Origin: Saturnia japonica
Taxonomy: Eukaryota > Arthropoda > Insecta > Lepidoptera > Saturniidae
Reading direction: 5' to 3'
DNA length: 64,000 nucleotides
Assembly: GCA_033032175.1 (NCBI GenBank)
Contig: CM065309.1
Location: forward strand, 18,352,001 to 18,416,000
Shown: one piece after another, positions 58,622 through 64,000 of the stretch
Layout: each line of letters opens with the position of its first letter
Position numbering within the stretch: position 1 is the first letter of the stretch
Made by a program: the position numbers and the translations under genes
Notes under the pieces: model-generated
What the model was told of the DNA's origin: nothing
The model's database searches: none
Seen by the model: only the letters and a program-made list of their open reading frames with translations

Positions 58622-58970
58622 AATCAAATCAAAATAATCTTTATTCAATTTAGGCTCTAAGGAGGCACTTATGAACATCAGAACATTACTACAGGTTCGG
58701 AAAATATCCCAGACATCGAGAAGAACCAGTAAGAAACTCGATCGGGTTTATCTTTGTTTTTCAACTGTACAAGTGTTAATACAACAGGCTGTTTGCATTT
58801 TGCAATAAATTATTTAAAGCAAACCCGTTCAGAGATTTTAACTAAAGGATTGTTTAACTGCCTAAGCTCCAAATCTTTTATTTTCACTTTGAATATAAGC
58901 GAAGTGTCGTCTGCAAAAAGAACCATGCCAGCCCCGTTTACAACCAAAAAAAAGAAAACTTGTTAAATTT
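58622..58970 (-). mobile_element. LINE remnant: RT catalytic piece joined to 3' UTR
   Basis: The high-coordinate half (58970 to about 58775) reads on the minus strand 'NGAGMVLFADDTSLIFKVKI' and 'KDLELRQLNNPLVKISERV'; 'FADDTSL' is RT motif C with its two catalytic Asp. The low-coordinate half (58760-58622) is the 3' UTR shared with 50390-50530 ('atcgagaagaaccagtaaga', 'aaactcgatcgggtttatc') ending in a GATTTT repeat tail. The RT thumb and C-terminus expected between them are missing, so the copy is internally deleted as well as 5'-truncated. Confidence 0.82.
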
Positions 58971-58984
58971 ATTCTACCAACACT

Positions 58985-59225
58985 CCACCGAGCCGCCGCG
59001 CCGCGCCTCCGCCATCAAACCCGTAACGCCTATCGTAGTTCTCAACTTCCGTACTTGTTTACTTTCAGCTTGCTAGATTGCTTGATGTTCGCGGTTACTG
59101 CTCCGCTCCTTAGAATGAAGTTATAATTATATCCTTAATAAATAGGTTATAACAAAAATCGAATCTGTCTGGTAGTTCCAGAAATTAGCGCGTTGAAACT
59201 ACCAAAAAAATAACAAACAATCGCT
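58985..59225 (+). repeat. Family B, forward copy
   Basis: 'ttgatgttcgcggttactgc', 'tccgctccttagaatgaagt', 'ccttaataaataggttataa' and 'tctggtagttccagaaatta' with 'gcgcgttgaaactacc'. GC-rich at its left (58980-59020). Confidence 0.78.
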
Positions 59226-59704
59226 TGGGGCCTTTCTTTACTCTGATGAGGAAAATTTTTTTTTATTGAACAAGTTGTTCCAGCGGCTTTGCATTCTTAG
59301 ACCACGTAATTATTAATTTATATCCTTATGCCCCTAAGATTTTACGGAGTGTCTTTCAAAAAGTTAAAAATCACAATCTTGTGTGTCAAAAAGCGGGAAA
59401 GTCGCTTCGACCAGGATAACTTGAAGCTGTAAAAAAATATATAGAAATCGTAGCTCTCTCACGTAGAAGCTTCTTAATCATTCTAAATCTAATATTTATG
59501 CGATAGCTGTAGTAAAAGAATTCACAAACACGTTTAATGTTACACGGATAATAAACGTTAACCTGGGCTATAAAACGTCCTCGGGGCAAGGGGCACCTGT
59601 CAAAAACTTGTCATTGACCGTTACACTTTCCCCCCGTGATGGTTTCATACGAAATTAAACCCCCGAAACATACATAGATATGGCCACAGATCTCGCATAT
59701 ATTA
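59226..59704. other. No gene seen
   Basis: No supported feature. Confidence 0.5.
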
Positions 59705-59905
59705 CACACTAGTTGTGCCCAGCGGTTTCATTCGCGGAAAATTTTGAATTACTGATATGAAAGCTTACAGTTCTTCGACGTAAACAATAACGAACAAAAA
59801 CCTAAATGTGAAAAAGGGCCAAGTACGGTAGAAACGACGTTCGGAATAGTCGTTGTCACCGGTAAAATAGTTGAGATCTAACGGGTGCCAAGTTTCATAG
59901 CAGTT
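59705..59905 (+). repeat. 'Actagttgtgcccagcggtttc' repeat fragment
   Basis: Starts 'cactagttgtgcccagcggt' with 'ttcattcgcgg', and contains 'gggtgccaagtttcatagca', the type of block near the end of this repeat class. Confidence 0.6.
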
Positions 59906-60019
59906 TCTTTAATTATAGCTGTAGGAATGTGTGTACTTCATTCATTCATAAAACAATTCATTGGTTTACTAAAAACCAGTAAGTTACGAATTTACTATTA
60001 CGAAATTACGACCCCTTTA

Positions 60020-60270
60020 ATTTTTTATACTACTAAGGTGCCAAAGAAACATACAGCCCGCCTGATGGTAAGCGGCTACTCTAGTACTGTAGCCTAGGTA
60101 CGGACGCTTGTAATACTATAGATATCACAAGCGCATCGCCGGCCTTGAACCCACCTACCTCAAATAACTCTAGAAACCCTTTTCACCGCAGGAACACAAC
60201 ACAACGGTATTTGACTGCTATCTTCTGTAAGTTGGAAGTATGTCACCAGTTGGTCTGCCCCAAGTAGAGA
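60020..60270 (+). repeat. Family E, copy 2
   Basis: 'actactaaggtgccaaagaa', 'cccgcctgatggtaagcggc', 'tagatatcacaagcgcatcg', 'ccggccttgaacccacctac' and 'cttctgtaagttggaagtat' with 'gcaccaagtag'-like sequence ('gccccaagtagagagaaatg'). Confidence 0.8.
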
Positions 60271-60473
60271 GAAATGTTCAAAGAAATTTCTCTTATACCC
60301 TACCTCTGTTAGAAATCTATCTCTCTCTTGAGGGCCAGTACCAACAGCATCCCGCAGGTGGGTGATCACAAATAGAGTCGACTGCCCGGTATTGCAGAAC
60401 TGAGTCCGCGTTCATATTGACGGAGTTTTTAACGTAATAACATTTTTATTTTTAAGGACTACTAAAATTATTA

Positions 60474-60825
60474 TCTATACATATATTAATACGTGAAGCA
60501 AACGCTTTCGGTACCTTTTTAAGCGTATTGCGTGCACAGAAGACTGTGAGATTTGGTATGGTTAAAGTTTATATGGAGAAGGAGTGCAGAAAGCTAAAAT
60601 TTATCTATAATATCTGTTTCTAATATATTACATTAAATAAATTAATACTATGAATCCTAACGCGACCAGTGTCATTGAACTTAAGACTCGCCAGAATATT
60701 GACATTGTCACTCAATGAAAAGTGACAGCAAGTGATATAATATTCATAGTTTAGATTCATACCACAAATGTCAAACAGAAAATAGTCTATGATCACCAAG
60801 TCGCAGATCGAAATCGCTAGTATAA
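60474..60825 (+). repeat. Family J, copy 3
   Basis: 'atattaatacgtgaagcaaa', 'cgctttcggtacctttttaa', 'gcgtattgcgtgcacagaag', 'gactgtgagatttggtatgg', 'aaatgtcaaacagaaaatag' and 'tctatgatcac', as in copies 1 and 2. Confidence 0.85.
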
Positions 60826-61490
60826 ATAATTATATAACACTACAATGGATGTATTGTCTGAATAAATAACTTATTATTATTATTAGAAATTAACTTAAAA
60901 CAATCGATACTAACGGACATGCAAACACTCGATGTTTGTGAATACTACCTGACCACCACAGTATGTAATAAAAGAATAATAAATATTGTTGCAAATAGGT
61001 AATACAACTCGATTTAAATTAATTGAACCGTGTGAACGAAAACTTAATTATGAGATAACACGAAGAAATTGTCAACGAACTACCGCAAATTTACCATGAC
61101 GCTTTTAAATAAGGATTTCACTGCATAATGTCGATCGCGTAATCTTAACGTGGGAAACAGAAGGCGAACAAAATGGGAAGTGTGGTGTACTTGTGTCTGC
61201 CACTTACGGATGTATAAGTCAATCGTTATTGATAAATGTTCACTTAAATAACCGTTTTATTTATACTCGGCGGTAGTTGTTGGAAAGTTTACTGGCGGAA
61301 TCATATCTCAAGCTGTCATTGCAGGACTTTTGTTCTCATAGGTCCATATAGAACGTCACGGTCTTCTCGTACGCAGAGATAACAGGAAACCATATGACTT
61401 TTAAAGAGCAGTATTTGTACTATAGAAGTTCTTGGAACAGATCAGTTTCAAAACAAGATGACATAGCGAACTTCGTAATATATTAATTAC
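60826..61490. other. No gene seen
   Basis: AT-rich, nothing recognised. Confidence 0.5.
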
Positions 61491-61604
61491 TAGTTGGTGT
61501 GTGCCCGCTTCGTATACTATGTCCTATTCAATATCATTATCGACTTCTATGCCAAATATTAGAATTTGTGCAGCCTTTTGAGCGTGATAGATGGACAAAC
61601 ATTC
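61491..61604 (+). repeat. 'Actagttggtgtgtgcccgc' repeat fragment
   Basis: 'actagttggtgtgtgcccgc' followed by 'ttcgtatact' and 'ttttgagcgtgatagatgga' with 'caaacattcaaac', the start and end blocks of the 'actagct' repeat class, truncated at its right by a family C copy. Confidence 0.55.
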
Positions 61605-61800
61605 AAACTAACGTACTTGGTGGTACCTGGTGTATCTTCGAAGTCGAAGGTTCAAAGCCAATGAAATTAAAATGGGACCACCCTTGAGGTATACTCTATT
61701 CAACGAAAAAGAGTCATCCAAATCGGTTCATAAATAAAGTAGTTATGGCTGAACCAACCATAAAAAAAATATATATTCGAATTGAGTAACCTCAGTCTTT
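61600..61800 (-). repeat. Family C, copy 3 (reverse)
   Basis: Complement has 'gaggttactcaattcgaata', 'ttatgaaccgatttggatga', 'atacctcaagggtggtccca', 'ttttaatttcattggctttg' and 'gatacaccaggtaccacca', as at 14755 and 40960. Confidence 0.78.
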
Positions 61801-62502
61801 TTTGAAGTCTGTTATAATAAAGTATGAATGTTACGGTTTTGCTATGAATTGTCAATAAATTTAAAAGTATAATATTCTTTTGCTTATTATAATAATTGAA
61901 TTCTTACTTCCATTTTTTTAGCGTCTATCCGTCTTATTTATAGTTATAGATAGTGAGTTCAAAATATAATGGTTGTAATTCCACTAAAACCATATACCAA
62001 CTTCAAAAACAACATTTTGTTTCACTTCACAGCATTTTTTTTATCCACACCACTGTAAGTCGAACAAGACATAAGTTCACGAAAATAAAACAAAAGCAGA
62101 ACATGACTACAAATTGTAGCCAAAAATCGGTCATCTTTTTATTTACTCGTTTATGATCAAGTCTTATATTATTTTTGTCGATAAATTATTATTGCTTCAA
62201 TACTCACAAAACATTTGAACAGATTCTAATGAAATTTGGTATAGATGTCGATTATGTTTTGGTACAAAGAATAGGATACATTTTTAAGATGTTCTCTAAA
62301 ATTTTAAATTTTAAATATCATCTGACCAAAATTCATCATACTCATCAAACCCTAACTAACTTTTCTGCAAAGTGCATGATTGTCAGCCTTGACCTATCCT
62401 GGCTCTTAAATATCCAAGTCAGTATCATAGTACATGTAATGCCTAATTTGAAATAAAATCCTATATATTGTTGTATTAATATAAAAAGAAAAAACAATAC
62501 AT
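61801..62502. other. No gene seen
   Basis: AT-rich. 62190-62290 ('tttgaacagattctaatgaa' with 'atttggtatagatg') looks like a retroelement tail. The 93-codon plus frame at 62175-62456 is unassigned. Confidence 0.45.
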
Positions 62503-62640
62503 TTATTTATCATTAAATCGCTCGTCATTTAACGTTTGTACCATCAGCAAATCGTCTCGACCTTCACGGACCTTGCGCCCGCGCAGCGCGTTCACCGCAC
62601 ACTCAAAGTGAGTTGACATCTCTGCGTTGCTTTTGCAGGT
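62503..62640 (-). CDS. Short coding-like patch, origin unknown
   Basis: On the minus strand 45 codons are open: 'CKSNAEMSTHFECAVNALRG' and 'RKVREGRDDLLMVQTLNDER', ending 'FNDK' and TAA at 62503-62505, which overlaps an AATAAA. The composition is protein-like and G+C peaks sharply (62570-62610) in otherwise AT-rich DNA. In-frame stops lie on both sides, so it is either a terminal exon, a small protein beginning at the ATG at 62619, or the 3' end of a mobile element. The plus strand is also open there and ends in a consensus donor (AAA|GTGAGT at 62607-62612). I do not recognise the family. Confidence 0.4.
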   Translation of the reverse strand, partial: TCKSNAEMSTHFECAVNALRGRKVREGRDDLLMVQTLNDERFNDK

Positions 62641-62971
62641 TTAAAATACCAGTTTATATAATCGCTGAACAGTAATCTTACGAAAATTGACTACCTTACA
62701 TTCAAGTTTTCGTTTCTTAGAAAGTTTTTTTCGGATAAATTATTTAAGTTATATTTTAACCGTCAGCATTTATTTATAAGTATGGTGTCATAGTAATACA
62801 ATACTTCATGTCACTAACCAATGCTGTCTACGGTGCCCGTGTAATCATTAAACTATTTCGATAAAAGTATTATAATATCACAATTACCTTCGTGATAATT
62901 TGATAATTATAACATATTTTTACGTTGTAGCGGTGAATAGCTTAATCAGGTAGTAAATAGGTCGAGAGCTT
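62641..62971. other. No gene seen
   Basis: No supported feature. Confidence 0.5.
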
Positions 62972-63045
62972 ATGAAAGAAAGAAAGATTTATTTATAAAA
63001 AAGGCATTTGAGACTAAAGATAATTAAAAATATTATGGTTTTTTT
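62972..63045 (-). repeat. LINE 3'-end-like segment
   Basis: 'gaaagaaagaaagatttatt', 'tataaaaaaggcatttgaga' and 'ctaaag', as at 46910-47010, in reverse orientation. Confidence 0.55.
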
Positions 63046-63059
63046 ATACAACAAAATAA

Positions 63060-63265
63060 GATGGTAGGTATGGTATGGTAAGCGGCTACCGTAGCCTATG
63101 GACACTTGTAATTACTATAGGGATCACTAGGGCTTTGCCGATCTTGAATCCCATTCCCCAAGGATCTCTGGAAACTCTACACAATACAAGGTTATTTAGC
63201 TGCGATCTTATGTAGGGTGGAGGTATTCCACCAATCGGATTGCACCAAGTAGAAAGATATCTACA
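63060..63265 (+). repeat. Family E, copy 3
   Basis: 'ggtatggtaagcggctaccg', 'tagcctatggacacttgtaa', 'gggatcactagggctttgcc', 'ccccaaggatctctggaaac' and 'ggttatttagctgcgatctt' with 'gattgcaccaagtagaaag'. Confidence 0.8.
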
Positions 63266-63401
63266 AATAAATTTAACTGTGCTTTACCTCTCTTCAAAAC
63301 ATAAAGACCTGACAGTGGTAGAGATATACATTATATGGTATTAAGATATTTGCTCTATGCCATTATCCAGAGATAATACAGAGGAATTCGTTTGTATAGA
63401 C

Positions 63402-63873
63402 CATAGTTTCCCAAATGGTGGGACGCGACCCGGTACCGGGTCAAGAAAATTAAATACCGGACACAGCTGCGAATCGATATTTTGTTTTTTAAGCTAATCA
63501 TACACATAAACCATCATGTTTTATATAATTTATATTATTATTAGAAAAAATCATAAAAATTCTAATGCCGTCACGACTTATACATTTGAAGCAGGAGTTT
63601 CAACACTAATATTCCTGAAAAATAATAATAGAATCTGATTAGAAGTCGAACCACATATAACAGTAAGAAAAAGTTAACCCTCTTTTTCGGCAAACTTTAA
63701 CTAAAATTAAACACATTCATACGTCTGACTAATAGAAGTCAAGTAATATAATAACAATTAAATTATTACATTAATTTTAAGATCATGAACATAGTTCAAA
63801 AAACTTTAGTGGGTAACAAAGCGGAAATATAAAAATTACCGGGTCATGAGAAAATATAGTTTAGTAAACGCTG
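63402..63873. mobile_element. Non-autonomous hAT element with 8-bp target duplication
   Basis: A 472-bp element beginning CATAGTTTCCCAAA and ending, on the complement, CAGCGTTTACTAAA (10 of 14 identical). It is flanked by an exact 8-bp direct repeat GTATAGAC at 63394-63401 and 63874-63881. Eight-base duplications and ends of the type CAG.GTTTCCCAAA followed by a GGG.CGCGACCC block (here 'ggtgggacgcgacccgg', and 'ccgggtcatgag' near the right end) are typical of hAT transposons. The interior is AT-rich and non-coding. Confidence 0.85.
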
Positions 63874-63881
63874 GTATAGAC

Positions 63882-64000
63882 CAAACGCCGCGCCGCGCTG
63901 CTTCGCATTTTGTTCTGCGTGGTTTATGAAACGTTTGAATAATATGTATTTCTAAAATATATTGATGTCGCGCGTGCCCTACACCTCGCCAAATAGAGTG
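63882..64000. other. Right flank, no gene seen
   Basis: CpG-containing sequence ('caaacgccgcgccgcgctgc') at the window edge; too short to interpret. Confidence 0.4.

Noticed and set aside
1..64000. CRISPR array, bacterial operon or phage
   Set aside because: No regularly spaced short repeats, no ribosome-binding sites ahead of ORFs, no gene density; all signs are of animal nuclear DNA.

Overview
This is a 64-kb stretch of nuclear DNA from an insect, most likely a moth or butterfly (Lepidoptera). It is AT-rich, no long open gene runs through it, and introns, splice sites and polyadenylation-type signals are of animal type. Many dispersed repeats look like ones I know from lepidopteran genomes: a tRNA-derived SINE present in about twelve copies, the repeat ending in a 'gttcgactcgc...tggccg' motif, the 'actagctgtgcccgcggtttc' families, and LINE 3' ends. 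The species assignment is an inference from repeat content; no host gene here fixes it.

Layout. 66-2763 is a 5'-truncated APE-type LINE on the minus strand whose reverse transcriptase frame is broken by one in-frame stop. From 3 to 13 kb there are SINE copies, a TA-flanked pogo/Tc1-like MITE (6057-6468) and several repeats in AT-rich DNA. 14.7-17.1 kb is a dense repeat cluster. 18.6-20.9 kb holds a diverged direct-repeat pair. 21-28.9 kb is nearly empty apart from a LINE C-terminal fossil at 26.26 kb. 29-38 kb holds paired retro-element tails, another MITE and SINEs, including the best-preserved one at 36835-37132 with tRNA-type A and B boxes. 38.6-39.2 kb holds two LINE coding fossils. 44507-45370 is a solo LTR with an exact 5-bp target duplication. 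The best host-gene candidate is one 195-bp exon at 49767-49961 on the plus strand, with strong splice sites and a full open frame; its gene is not identified. 50-63.9 kb is the densest mobile-element zone: four LINE 3'-end fossils, a TIR transposon with a transposase N-terminal remnant (52988-53592), three copies of one 350-bp repeat, and a non-autonomous hAT element with an exact 8-bp target duplication (63402-63873).

How it works together. The window reads as intron or intergenic DNA around at most one or two small host exons, filled by successive waves of LINEs, SINEs that depend on LINE machinery, and non-autonomous DNA transposons. I see no CRISPR array, operon, bona fide tRNA or rRNA gene, or intact autonomous element. 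I did not find a convincing undescribed system. The most useful observations are exact element boundaries, the isolated exon, and a short coding-like patch at 62503-62640. All homology statements are from pattern recognition by eye; no search was run.
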